Both the position numbers and the translations under genes were made by a program. Below the pieces are notes generated by a model that was not told the origin of the DNA, did no database searches, and saw only the letters and a program-made list of their open reading frames with translations. Below are positions 48,836-60,513 of a DNA stretch of 64,000 bases, in pieces. Location: positions 214,005,422 through 214,069,421 of the forward strand of contig NC_061115.1 of the NCBI RefSeq assembly GCF_002878395.1. Reading direction: 5' to 3'. Each line of letters opens with the position of its first letter. Position 1 is the first letter of the stretch. Source of the stretch: Capsicum annuum. Lineage: Eukaryota; Streptophyta; Magnoliopsida; Solanales; Solanaceae.

Positions 48836-49521
48836 AATGAAGTCTTAAATGCAATTAACCTAGGGAAGCAAGTCAGTTCCAAGACCATTAACTCAACAAC
48901 AACTGGTAGAAAGTTTGGATGGAAAGATCAGACAGATTAATCCAAGATGCATGGCATAATCATTAGAGTTAATTTTTATTTTTAGATAAATTTTTCGTTT
49001 CTTTGTTTCAGTGGGGACATTCATTGTCGTTTTTTTCTTCTCTTAAATTATATTTTTATTTTCTTGAGTCAGTTATCCAAAAAAAAAAAAAATTATTGTC
49101 ATTTTTCTCTTGTCTTTGAGTCAAGTCCAAGTCAAAATAAGTGAGAAAAGATTTCAAAAGTGGCTACCAACTTCTTCAATTGCACAAAGTAAGACAGAAA
49201 AGTCAGCGCATGAAAGAGACATGATTGTGAGCTAAAAAAAAAAGGCATGCAGAAAGCTTTGTCAACAGGCAAAACTGAAAACTCATGAAAATACCAAGGT
49301 TTAAAGGGTTTATCTGAGAAGCATGGTAAAGTAGAGATACTGTGTTTATTTCGAAGTCACTCTTAATAATTTGAGTTTTGGGTCAATGACACGATAAAGC
49401 AGGGGCAAGTTCCAGCAATCTGAAACAAAATGAAGGGAAAGAACACCAGAGCAGGTGTCGGGACAGTCAAGTGCTGCAAGCCACCACTAAGGTTTTAACT
49501 GACAAACTTTCTTTGTTGAAA

Positions 49522-50295
49522 CAGGACCCTTCTGAAAAATGAGAATTTACTTTATATTCAGAACCCTCCTGCAAAATGAGAATTTACTTTTTGTTCAGGA
49601 TCCTTCTGGAAAATGAGATTTTACTTTCTGTTCAGGACCCTCCTGAAAAATAGGATTTTACTTTCTGCTCAGGACCCTCCTGGAAAATGAGATTTTACTT
49701 TCTGCTAAGGACCCTCTTGGAAAATGGGATTTTACTTTCTGCTCGGGACCCTCCTGAAAAATGAGATTTTACTTTATGTTCAGGACCCTCCTGGAAAATA
49801 GGAATTTACCTTATGTTCAGGACCCTCCTGAAAAATGAAATTTTACTTTATGTTCAGGACCCTCCTGGAAAATGAAAATTTTCTTCTATTCAGGACCCTC
49901 CTAAAAAATGAGAATTTACCTTATGTTCAAGACCCTCCCGAAAAATGGAAATTTACCTTCTGTTCAGGACCCTGAAAAATGGGAATTTACCTTCTGTTCA
50001 GGACCCTCCTGGAAAATGGAAATTTACCTTCTGTTCAGGACCCTCCTGAAAAATGAGAATTTACTTTCTATTCAGGACCCTCCTGAAAAATGAAAATTTA
50101 CTTTATGCTCAGGACCCTCCTGGAAAATAGGAATTTACCTTATGTTCAGGACCCTCCTGAAAAATAGAAATTTACTTTCTGTTCAGGACCCTCTTGAAAA
50201 ATGGGAATTTACTTTATGTTCAGGACTCTCTTAAAAAATAGAAATTTACTTTATGTTCAGGACTCTCCTTGAAAATGGGACATTACTTTCAACAA
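49522..50295 (+). repeat. Minisatellite of about 37 bp, about 21 copies
   Basis: Unit consensus: CAGGACCCTCCTGAAAAATG then AGAATTTACTTTATGTT. Copies are spaced 36-38 bp, with one shortened near 49,965. Located in the 3' untranslated region of the Ogre-like element. Open frames across it are repeat translations. Confidence 0.9.
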
Positions 50296-50372
50296 AAAAT
50301 GAATGAATGAAATCTTTTTTTATCATAATCTTCGTTTGGGATAATTTTTGTTTTAGTTTTGATTTTGGTTTC

Positions 50373-50925
50373 AGGAGCCCACCTGAAGAATAGGGTGGTA
50401 AAATTGAAAGTCAGGAACCCGCCTGAAGAATAGGGTGACGAAATGGCAAGTCAGGAGACCGCCTGAAGAACAGGGTGATGAAATGGCGAGTCAGGAGCCC
50501 ACCTGAAAAATAGGGTGATGAAATGGCAAGTCAGGAGCCCGCCTGAAGAACAGGGTGATGAAATTGAAAGTCAGGAGCCCGCCTGAAGAACAGGGTGATG
50601 AAATTGAAAGTCAGGAGCCCGCTTGAAAAACAAGGTGATGAAATTGAAAGTCAGGAGCCCGTCTGAAGAACAGAGTGATGAAATTGCAAGTCAGGAGCCC
50701 GCCTGAAGAACAAGGGTGGATAAATGGAAAGTCAAAGCAACAAAGTGAAGAAATTAAAAGTCAAAGCAATAAAGTGAAGAAATTGAAAGTCAAAGCAACA
50801 AAGTGAAGGAATTGAAAGTCAAGCAACAAGGTGAAACAATTGAAATCCAAGCAATAAGTTGAAGAAATTGCAAGTCAAGAGCCGGCCTGAAGAATAGGAT
50901 GATAAAACTTAAGTCAGGATTCCAA
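50373..50925 (+). repeat. Minisatellite of about 40 bp, about ten copies, with 29-bp variants
   Basis: Nine units of 40 bp with CAGGAGCCCGCCTGAAGAAC, AGGGTGATGAAATTGAAAGT. From 50,730 a shorter 29-bp variant (AAAGCAACAAAGTGAAGAAA) takes over for four or five copies. A final 40-bp-type unit is near 50,878. It shares the motif CAGGANCC(C)NCCTG with the adjacent 37-bp array, suggesting a common origin. Confidence 0.85.
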
Positions 50926-51150
50926 AAGAAGCTGCATAGGTAGGATTTTTGTAATTTTATTTATGTTTTTAACTTGTAATTTTTAGTTTTTGATGTAATG
51001 ACATAGTCACGGACCGAAACCTCGATGGAACCTCACTCGACTCTCCAACTCGGTTGTCCTTCTGCCTTTTGTTTCTTCCTTTGAAAATGGTCAGGTCAAA
51101 ATTCTGTCTCGTTGTCTACTTCTTTTTATGAAAACACTTTGTGTTTACAT

Positions 51151-51166
51151 GCAAAGAGGGGCATGA
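51151..51166 (+). promoter_or_regulatory. Polypurine tract of the Ogre-like element
   Basis: GCAAAGAGGGGCATGA lies five bases before the inverted LTR. A purine run here primes plus-strand synthesis in LTR elements. Its plus-strand position confirms the orientation of the interior. Confidence 0.65.
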
Positions 51167-51171
51167 AGAGC

Positions 51172-53041
51172 TGTCACACCCCTTTTTTAACTCCAAAAAA
51201 AAAAATTTTATTTTAAGTTCGAAAAGGGTTTTTATTATTAAGTGACAAAAGATGAAAATTTATTTCGAAAAAGGATTATTTTTTCATTCAAATTCAGAGT
51301 CGCCACTTGACATAATCCAGTATGCCAAGTCACCTTTAAAAGATCCTTTTCAAAATGATTTTACTCTTTAAACTGGTTTGCGAACAGAAATTCAGGCTAA
51401 GGAATTCTGTTAACCGAGGGAAAGGTGTTAGACACCCCCGATCCCGTGGTTCGACCACGATAGCTTGGCGGAGCATATCGGTTAATTTAACACTATGAAT
51501 GTATAAACCATACAAAGCACGCAAAACAAGTAATCAAACAAACAAAATAAAAATGATCCAAAATTCAGTGTCCAGTCCAATTATACAGTCCCGAAATAGA
51601 AAAATGTGGAAATATAAACCTACTTTATTCTAGGCTAATCCTAAACTACGCTCCATTGCTTTCTCCAACTACCGTCCCGGACCTTGATCGTGAACGTCCT
51701 TCGGGTACAAAATACTTCAGGACATTCCCCGGTGAATAAACACAAATACCCTCGGGGGCATTCCCCGGCGAATGAACACATCTTCAAATCCTGTGCGATA
51801 AAGTAAAAGACTATTCACACGCACATTCACACATTCAACGAAACATCATTCCTAAGTTTTTGCCTACCCGAACCTTAACTTTTGCCTATCCAATTCGACT
51901 TATCATGATACTATCATACTTTAATACCATCAATATATTAAAATTAACAAATATTCATTCTTTTACCAACGTTTTAATTTCCGCCCCCCAAAATCTCATT
52001 TTTTTCAATCAAATAATCAACTTCAATATAGAAATAACCAATCAAAGCCACGACAATCATAGATATTCAAACATACGATCAAAACTATATCATCAATCAT
52101 TACGAAACACGCCAGTCACAACATTAACACATCAAATTGAGTAAAATGAAAAGAAGGAGTTGAGCTATTGGACCTCGATGTTACTTTATTCAATCAACTT
52201 GAATCGATTTTAAAAGCGATGAGAGCCTCGGGAACCAATGAACCTCGTACAGACCCCAACAACGAAATCAGTCCAACTTCGGTATGTTCCAACACTATTT
52301 TTCGCCAAACCAACCGATAATTACGTGACAGAGGCAAAACTCGCGCCTAGATTTACGATCGCATCACCGATTTTTTATGAACTTTCTGACAAGACTCACT
52401 TCATCGGAGCTACGCCGGATGGCAGAGGCTGACCGCTGACGTTTCTCGATGAGAATTTCTTCGATAAAACCAGAGATGATGGGGTTTCAGTAATACTTGT
52501 ACCTGACCGGAAACAACCAGTTCCGACGAAGAGTTCGTCGGAAAACTCAAACCCAGATGGTACCTTACTGATTTCTATTCATCTCTCCGATTGGGTGTGG
52601 GTGTTTTGATGGAGAAGAAAGAAAAAGAAGAAAAAGTATTTTTCTCTGTTGGCCCAGAGAAAGGAAGAAAAAATGAGGTCCCTTTCTTGGTTGAAGATGA
52701 TGATTCCAGTATGTGTGTGCATGACGAAGAGAAGGGAAAAAAATGGAGTGTTTTCTCAGTCTGTGTGTGATCTCTGTGTGTGTGTGATGTATGACTATGG
52801 CCAAAGAATAGAAAAAATGTGAGGGAAATTGGGTGGGGTGACGTGGGTAGTGAGGTAGGGTATGTGATTAGGATGAAGTTTGTTAGGGTGGACTAAAACA
52901 AGATAAAATTTGTTCGGAATTTTGTTATGGGTTGTTATTTTGTATTTTTGTGGGATATAATCACACGGGTGAAGGCACACGGTAAGACGGGGGTAAAATA
53001 GTAAAAATGCTTTCGGGGAGAGACAAAATTACGTGTCTACA
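51172..53041 (-). repeat. Full-length LTR in inverted orientation at the 3' end of the Ogre-like element
   Basis: On the minus strand it starts TGTAGACACGTAATTTTGTC at 53,041 and ends GGGGTGTGACA at 51,172 (1,870 bp). It matches the left LTR as an inverted, not direct, repeat along its length: for example GGAGAAAGCAATGGAGCGTA at 43,720 against its complement near 51,640. Immediately beyond the end come GCTCT and then the polypurine tract. Confidence 0.9.
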
Positions 53042-53751
53042 GGGGTGTAAAAAGTTTGATGTTTTTTGTTGATTAAGTTGTCTCTTCGTGAAAAGATTCT
53101 TATTATGAAGAAGAATCGAACATTTTTCAGTCTTATATAGCTAGCAAGTTTAGACACCTGATGCATGCAAGGATAAGAAAAATATTTTTTGACACGTTCG
53201 CAGTGAGGGGTGTTGGCAATGGAATTGAAATCCAAAACTAAGAACGATAAAATTAAAGTATAAAAAGAAAGGTTAGATAGACACAAGACATATCTAACTG
53301 GAAACTGAAGAACTTTGATAGCTAAAACCGTTTATTAATGGAGAGGAAAGTTTCCTCAAACAAGCAATTTGTTAAAATTGTCTAGCAATAACGATCTTAG
53401 CTCCAACTCTCTCAAGAGTATATTAAATCATCAAAATAATCTGAGTTTAAATAAACTATTCTCAACTATTTATAGTTACATAAATTCTAAAAGTGGCATC
53501 GTAAAAATGGAAAAACAGCCAAAGCACAGTGTTGTATATGTGGTCATTTGCAGTTCACATGACACTCCGCAGGTTAGATCTAGCGATATATCGTACAAGG
53601 TACGGTTTGTATGCCGATTATGCGGCCCACATATTATTTCATCTTAAGGACTGAATTTGACAATGTCCAACTCTTGTCATACGATCTGATGTAAAGACCA
53701 TGTGTTATGTGGCCCAGTATGTATCTTCTGCTCTAGTCCTAAGAACTATAA
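53042..53751. other. MADS-block spacer, right flank of the Ogre-like insertion
   Basis: Matches 10,676-11,420 (GTTGATTAAGTT, AAAAGATTCTTATTATGAAG, GACACCTGATGCATG, CAAACAAGCAAT, TCCAACTCTCTCAAGAGTAT, TTTGACAATGTCCAACTCTT). It then runs directly into the next MADS-like relic. There is nothing coding. Confidence 0.75.
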
Positions 53752-54155
53752 AGTTGTTTTTTCCTTTCATTAAGCTTAGTTTGTGTAAGACCAGACACCC
53801 CTAGGATCAAGTTCATATAAATTATAGCCTTTATTGAATAGTGAATAGTTGGTTGGACTTGATTTCTATTTTCTTCTCCTCATTCTTTTGTTGAATTTTT
53901 CTAATATTTTCTTTTTGTTCCTTTAACTTGTCTGAAAGTAGGTTTCATGCTCGTCTAACTTTTTGGACCTTTCATTTTCATTATAACTTAAATACCTTGT
54001 GAGTATAACTTTAGTATCAATTTCGTTTGGCCACATTTTTTAAATGGTTTCTCCAAAACCAAGATGATTAAAATAACAGGTACATCACATAGGGTAGATA
54101 GTTCTTGTGCTTTTTGGAACAAACTATCTATTCTTTTACTTAAATTTCTGGCCAT
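53752..54155 (-). pseudogene. Decayed MADS-like gene, copy 5
   Basis: From ATG 54,155 it reads MARNLSKRIDSLFQKAQELS, TLCDVPVILIIL, then a frameshift at the position of the CPGETIP segment. The following frame has the WPNE-like stretch, SYNENERSKKLDEHE-type text and part of the helix. It ends in the N-E-R-K region without the Ser/Gln-rich tail. Start, spacing and neighbours agree with the other copies. Confidence 0.75.
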
Positions 54156-54232
54156 ATTTGGTACACAAACAAAAGAAGAAACTTTCTTTGATAGAAAAAT
54201 ATATGAATTATATACTTATTCGTGAATGAGAT

Positions 54233-54745
54233 TTGTTAATACCACGTAGTAAAATGATTTCAAGTAAATCTGGGTAATTTGGTTTAAATTTGGTAATGCA
54301 TTTATTAGGGTAATTTGATCTTGACCGTATTTTTTCTTAAAATGCTTGAAAATTCAAAATTTCAAGTAGAATTTCATACCATATTTTCGAAGTTGTAAAT
54401 CCCCAATGATCAATGGATGACGACATGATGTTGCACATCTCTCTCTCTACATATATATATATATATATATGATATTCTAAAAGCAAAAAGTTTCATAGTT
54501 GAAAGTTAATTTACGAAAACATGCTTCAACAGTTGATTAACTTGTTAATATTGGTTAGTAAAATAGTTTCAGATAAATCTAGATAATTCGGTCTGAATCT
54601 CATAATAAATTTAGTAGGAAATCTAATTTTCAAAGAATTCATATTTTTCTTAAAATGCTTAAAAATTCAAATTCCAACTAGAAATTCTAATCATATTTTG
54701 GAAGTTGTAAAATTCTAATAACTAGTAGATGATGTTGCAAATATG
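54233..54745 (-). repeat. Residual promoter array of copy 5, two units
   Basis: Two units of about 200 bp (54,233-54,440 and 54,545-54,745) follow the 203-bp plan (GTTAATACCACGTAGTAAAA, TTTTTCTTAAAATGCTTGAA, GATGTTGCACAT), separated by about 100 bp with CT and TA microsatellites. After them comes the spacer GCTCACTAATTATTCATATT shared with 9,905 and 41,855. Confidence 0.75.
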
Positions 54746-54899
54746 AAATGGCTCGAGAGTAAATCTTGTTTGCTCACTAATTATTCATATTGCAATTGCT
54801 ATATAATATTTCAGAAGAAAATAAATCGAGCTAACTTAAAATATAGCCAATTTATCCAAAAATAGTGGACAATCTAGGATTTTAGAATATAGATGCACC

Positions 54900-57537
54900 A
54901 TTAAAAAATATACAAAAGTATTAACAGGGCTTTGGTGGCTGTTTTTCTAAGTAGATAGCTCCACACTCAATCAAGTATACCATCACCAGTTTTAGAGCAT
55001 GAACACCGATATATAATAATTAGGATTAGTATTTTTAGAAATAGCAGTAGCGATTATATAATATTGTATATTTAGCTATATGACGTAATATTTTATGTTA
55101 CGCTGTATATTTTCAAAAAAAATATGTTATTTAACTAACATCTCTGGTAAAAGATTTTATTTTTTTTTTTAAAAAAAGGTAAGCCAAGTTCAGAAATGAA
55201 ACACAAGTTCTACAATACATAAAAGAATAAATTATAATTAGCGTGGAAATATATCTTGAAGACTAACATGATAAGCCACCACATTTTTGGTTCATCTCAT
55301 AAAAGATACACCATTCAATGTAATGTAACTTAACTAACATGTCACAAATATAGGTTATAATGCAGTGATAAGACTACTAAATTTTCAATTAAAGGTGTCA
55401 AATTCGAGCTTTATTGAGAGTACTACTTTCATAATAAGCCTTATAGTGCACGATCTAAATTAGTTGAAACTCCAATATGAATACACAGAAAGCGAATTGT
55501 AAAACAAAAAAAAAAAAGGAACTTGCATGTCTTTTTCTTTGATTTTTTATTTTATTGTATGACAACTTACATACACTTTATCCTTTATTTCCCATCTTAA
55601 TTATATATAGTTTTTCTACTCTCACCAACTTAATTCCCAATATATGATAATACACGTTTGATCCAAATTAATTAACATATAACTAATTTGGTAAAGAGTT
55701 GCTAATTTCACTATGATTAGGCAAGTCGAAAAAGTAGGTAGTAGTGGTTGGCATTAAACGCTTTGAATTTCTTAAGCAACCAATTTTCTTGGAAAATAAT
55801 AAAATAGTTTCCTTTTTTTTTCTTGTGGTGTGAGAAGACTTCAATTGAAATGCTATTTTTTTAAAAAAATACTTTTCAGAAGGGTGCTAGAAAATACAAT
55901 TGGTTTACCAAAAACAACAACATACCTAGTGAAATTTCTTAAGTAAAGTTCGAGGAAGATTAAGTGTATACAAATTTTATTACTATCTCATGAAGATAAA
56001 AAAACAATTTTTAAAAAATCCTCAACTCAAATAAAATAAATCTGAGTATAAGAAAAAATAGAAAACGAGATACAAAACATAACAACTACCAAGAAAGGTT
56101 GGTGTATCATGTATGTATGAGATATTAACGTTTGAACAATATATATTACTATGTGTTACCGAAACAAAAAGGAGAAAAAACAAAAATATTGTTGTTGTGG
56201 CCTAGTGGTCCTTTCACCTACCAAAATGGGAAAATCCAAACAATGATGAAATTAGTCAGACCTCAAAATGTCAAACAAGTTTTTTGCCATATACTCTATT
56301 TCCTCAGTAAAAAGTAACAGTAGAATACATTTAAAACAAATATATAGAAATTTATTCAACCAAAAAAAAATAATTTAATCGACTCTCAAACTTTCGACGA
56401 TGCAGCATAAATTAAAATGGATGAGTCAAGTATTATTTTATGTATTATATTTATTGTGCAAATACAATGCAAGACTAATTTAAGATCATATAAGAAAATC
56501 ATAATCTATGAACAAAAGCCAAAGGAACTCAAACAGTTTTAACCAAAGAAATAACATTCATTTGCAATGTTAAAGCATTAGGGCAACTTAGATCTCTTTT
56601 AGGAAAGTTGTCATTTCAAATGTTATTTTCATTAGATACTAGTAGTTTTGAGTTGAGAGCATTTCGAAAATAATTTTTCTATCTTCACAAGATAATGGTA
56701 AGGTTTGTGTATACTTCACTTATGAAATTTTACTGAGTATTTTACTGTTGTATTCAGATAGATGATCTTATAATTTGTTATGGGGTTCAACTGTTTATTT
56801 GGTGATTAATATAAGCGATCAATTGACAAAAAAATATACATTTAAACAATTCAAAACGTATAAAAATATTTTTGATTTACTTTATTAAAGCCTCTCATTA
56901 TTATTTGACTTCGACCAACAAATATCATTGAGTCGTCAACGAAAGTTGAGCATACCCTTTGAAGGGCTTATACATAATTAAGTTAAATTTTAATTTTCAT
57001 AAACTGAGGGGAGTCCAAATATAATACCTGGAAACACGTACCTCTCATGGAGCATTCAAGCATATGACCTAATAATTAATGATATGGATTTTTTTCATCC
57101 ATTTTAATTTGGTTAATCGAGTTATCTAATACTTATTATTGATGGAAAGTGACCGATAAATATTCTCTGAAAATTAATAATAGAGTCAAAATTTTCATTG
57201 AAGGATTTAAAAATGCACACATGAATTAACCGAAGGAGGTTCAACATCTACTATATATATATAAAAAAAATAATTTTAATCATATATTAATAATGTAATT
57301 TTTTCTCGAAAAAAATTCAGATGAATTCCCTCATTATATGCTAGCTCGGGCTCTGTCTAAAATTAATCGATATATCTGTAAACTGATCTAAACACCATGA
57401 AAAACACAAACAAGTAGATTTAGCTGAAATTTATTTACATTTATTATGCATTTCATATTTAGGTGGTAGATCCAGGGGAGTATTTAGATGAGGATCACTA
57501 GGTTCACGTACATTAATATTTTTCTTCATAAATTATG
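54900..57537. other. AT-rich intergenic DNA
   Basis: I see no gene. There are A/T homopolymers and short open stretches only (for example 56,132-56,317, without features). The MADS-block similarity ends near 54,900. Confidence 0.45.
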
Positions 57538-57793
57538 CTCCCTCCGTTTCACAATAAGTTAATTGTTGAATTTTGACATACATATTAAAAAAAAATCAAA
57601 GACATAATTATCATGTTTTTCCATTTTTACCTCTTCAAAAAGCAAAGACACATAATACAACACTCTCAATGCACATTTAATGAAGGGTAAATTTGAAAAA
57701 AATTTCCAACATCTGCCTTGAATTATGAATCCTTCACTTATTTTGAAATATAAAAAATACTCCAATAATTCACTTATTATGGAATGAAGAGGG
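57538..57793. mobile_element. Stowaway-like MITE
   Basis: Left end CTCCCTCCGTTTCACAATAA; right end CACTTATTATGGAATGAAGA, then GGG and TA. The ends are inverted to each other. The left flank is TATG, so the TA duplication is imperfect. Confidence 0.65.
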
Positions 57794-57869
57794 TATATAA
57801 TAGTGTTATATTTTTTAAAAAAATATTTAAATATAAAAATATAAATCAACATTTAAAATATTTACTTAG

Positions 57870-58089
57870 GCCCGATTTGGCCATGAAAATTACTATTTTT
57901 TGGAGTTGAAGTTAAAGTTGAAGTTGTGTTTGACCATGAATATAAATTAAAGTTATTTTTGAACTTATTTTCACTTTTTTAAATAATTTTTTGAAGTGAA
58001 AGTTAGAAAATCCATGACCACACAGTACATATGTTTTATTTTTTTCAGAAAAGTAAAATAATTTTAAAAAATTTTTATGGACAAACGCC
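57870..58089. mobile_element. hAT-like MITE
   Basis: A 220-bp element flanked by TACTTAG (57,863-57,869 and 58,090-58,096; eight bases if one mismatch is allowed). Ends GCCCGATTTGGCCATGAAAA and the complement of TTTTTATGGACAAACGCC are inverted. The duplication size fits the hAT superfamily. Confidence 0.7.
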
Positions 58090-58243
58090 TACTTAGTAAT
58101 GCACTCATTTGTTTTGGAATGGTCTATGGAGTAGTGCATAGTTGGTCATGTACATATTGATGAATTATTGACCACCGCAATTGAGCAGTGTCAGTAGACA
58201 CCCTGTCTGTCGGAGTCGGTGGTGCTGAAGTCACCAAATAGTA

Positions 58244-58516
58244 TTCTTTCGTTTCGTTTCGTTTCACCATAAGTGAATTGAATTATTAGATTATTTATGA
58301 TATTTTAAAATAAGTGAATAACTAAATTTTTTTTCAAGTTTAACCTTATGAACCCACTGGTCCAATATATAGATTTAATTTTTTTAAGATAAAAGTGTAC
58401 TGATTTGCTTAATAGAATAGGGTAAAAATAAAAAGTTATGTTAAATTTATATTTTTAATTTTTTTTTAATTTGTGTGTTAAAATTTAATAATTCATTTAT
58501 TCTGAAACGGAGAGAG
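58244..58516. mobile_element. Stowaway-like MITE
   Basis: Left TTCTTTCGTTTCGTTTCGTT then CACCATAAGTGAATT; right AATTCATTTATTCTGAAACG then GAGAGAG and TA. The ends are inverted and TA lies on both sides. The TTTCG triplication at the left is a small internal expansion. Confidence 0.6.
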
Positions 58517-58519
58517 TAT

Positions 58520-60390
58520 AATTTAGAAGGAATCCCAAAAATATTTTGTTGAAAGTGTAGATCATTGGATCTTAGATGCTCAAACGTGGGCAAGTCACAC
58601 CCATTTCCTAAAGAGGGGACTTCATTTATTATTATTATTATTTTAATAAATAAATATAGTAGTGGAGTTAAAATTTTTACTAAAAAAATTTATTAGTAAA
58701 CATATAAATTAATCGAAGAAAATTTAATATTTATTATATAAAAAAAAAGATAATTCGATGCAATGAAGCTCCCGTATATATAGAATTCGGAAAGAATCTC
58801 ATCACAAGAGTGTATTATACGTATTATTACTTTGCATTTCTGTAAGATGTTGTTGTTGGGTTCAATTCGCCCCTGAGTATATATGATATTTATATATGTT
58901 TTATCTTGTTGTCCTTACTAATAGTATTAGGATTACTTTTGTATTTATTATTTTTCGAATTTTGTTACTATCTATTGCTTCATGTAGTTAAATTATTAAT
59001 AGTATAAGTTAGAGTATTGTTCCGCTACTATCTGCTATTTTTGTTACTATCTGTTATCTCTTGTATTTTTATTACTTTTTTTTATATTATATTTATTTTA
59101 AGTCAAGGATCTACTGAAAACAAATTGTATATCTTATTCGTGAGGTAAAGTTAAAATATGTGTATTCTTTATCCTCTTTAAGATTTATTTTATTAAATTA
59201 TATTAAATATATTATTATTGTTATAAACATGGTATTTGAATCAATTTATGTCTACCTCGACAAAATGACATAAAGATGAAAAAAATTTATTAATATGAAA
59301 GGTGCAATGGAAATGACTTTTTTACTCTCATCAAATTTAAACTATTGAAGTAACAAATAATTTTTTTTAAAAAATATATACTTAAAATTTTAGTGTACCA
59401 AGAAAAGGAAAAGTTCAATTAATCTATTTTGTCAAGTTTCTAAAAAGTCAAAAGTATTTATATTTTTTAAAAAGTTGAGATAATAGAGGAATAATATTTT
59501 GTTTAATGGCAGAAATTATTTGATCAAATATAAGAGAATTACTCGTAAATAAATAGCAAGTGTTTAACCATTAACTAAATCTAAAAATTTACTTTTTCCT
59601 CTTGTCATGACATAATTTCCAACATAAGTAGTACTACTAAATTCATCCACTGACAAAAAGAATTCAACCACACCAAACTCTACTCATTTCCCTTGTTGTC
59701 CCTCTATTCACCAACCTCAACACCAACTTCACCAACAAAATCAAAACAATAAAAAAATAAGTTCTCATAAGGAGAAAGAGAAGAAGAAAATTGGGAAAAG
59801 AACAGAGTAAATAATTATTCACATCAAATTAATATGTATATGTTATATGGATGGATATAACTTTTTTAATGTAAATCACTTGATCTCTTGTTGGAAGTGC
59901 AGTCTGAGGAATATTGGGCATGTGAATTCAAATTTAATCGAATCTATTTTAACATAAATATTAAATAATTTTGTTGAAAAAGTTATTTGACAGAATAAAT
60001 ATACGTCTTGTATTTATTCAAAATAGCGAAACTTTAAAAAATTATAATGCATTGTAAGAGTTTGAATTTTATCTTTTGCTTTGCATCTGTTTATTTGGAG
60101 CTATATTGATTTGCTCTGTATCTATTCGCTCGCTTTAAAGAGCAAATTGGTACAAAATGAACAAATACAAAGTGATTCGACACACTAATACAAAGCAAAT
60201 CATACACTAAATCACATTTTAACAAAAATAAATATCACATTTGGTAATTAATCGCATTATTACTATAATTGATAATTATAATTTAAAGTATTGCTATTTT
60301 AAAAATCAATCCACTTTAAATATAGGTATCAGAGACACGGAACGAAAAAGAACAAAGGGGCAATATGGACCATTAGTTTAATCCCCACCT
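58520..60390. other. AT-rich intergenic DNA upstream of SHMT
   Basis: No gene is supported. The distal promoter of SHMT must lie here, but I cannot point to specific elements beyond the TATA region. Confidence 0.45.
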
Positions 60391-60391
60391 C

Positions 60392-60399
60392 TTTAAATA
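60392..60399 (+). promoter_or_regulatory. TATA-like box of the SHMT gene
   Basis: TTTAAATA about 120 bp upstream of the ATG, followed by a C/T-rich leader (60,400-60,513) rich in CCTTCC and CTTTC words, typical of plant 5' untranslated regions of highly expressed genes. Confidence 0.6.
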
Positions 60400-60513
60400 C
60401 CCCCACTCCCCTTCCTTCCCCCATATCTTCAACCTTCCAAACTTTCAACATTTCTCTTTTACCCCCTCAATTTCCCTTTCCTTCCAATTCACCCCTTCAA
60501 CTTTCTCCCCAAA

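Larger units (their letters stand above)
42491..53041 (+). mobile_element. Non-autonomous Ogre/Tat-like retrotransposon with inverted LTRs
   Basis: The layout is 5' LTR (42,491-44,215, missing its first ~145 bp), primer-binding site, leader, degenerate gag, no pol, 3' minisatellites, polypurine tract, then an LTR in the opposite orientation (51,172-53,041). Identification rests on the long LTRs, a primer site fitting tRNA-Arg (typical of Ogre/Tat), gag text of that lineage, and tandem repeats in the 3' untranslated region, a known feature of these elements. Protease, reverse transcriptase, RNase H and integrase were not found in any frame between 47,100 and 49,500. Confidence 0.8.

Noticed and set aside
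49908..50093. 61-codon frame with repeated LxFRTLLKN-like text
   Set aside because: Translation of the 37-bp minisatellite.
48580..50925. CRISPR-like regularly spaced repeats
   Set aside because: Units are contiguous without unique spacers and lie in a plant retrotransposon.
42491..53041. Interpretation as a DNA transposon with long terminal inverted repeats
   Set aside because: The interior has a primer-binding site, gag text and a polypurine tract in the correct order, and the repeats have TG...CA LTR ends. A transposase is not found.
42569..53286. Several small open frames in both Ogre-like LTRs (for example 42,958-43,152 and 52,238-52,432)
   Set aside because: They are the same LTR read in opposite places; conservation reflects LTR identity, and long retroelement LTRs do not normally encode proteins.
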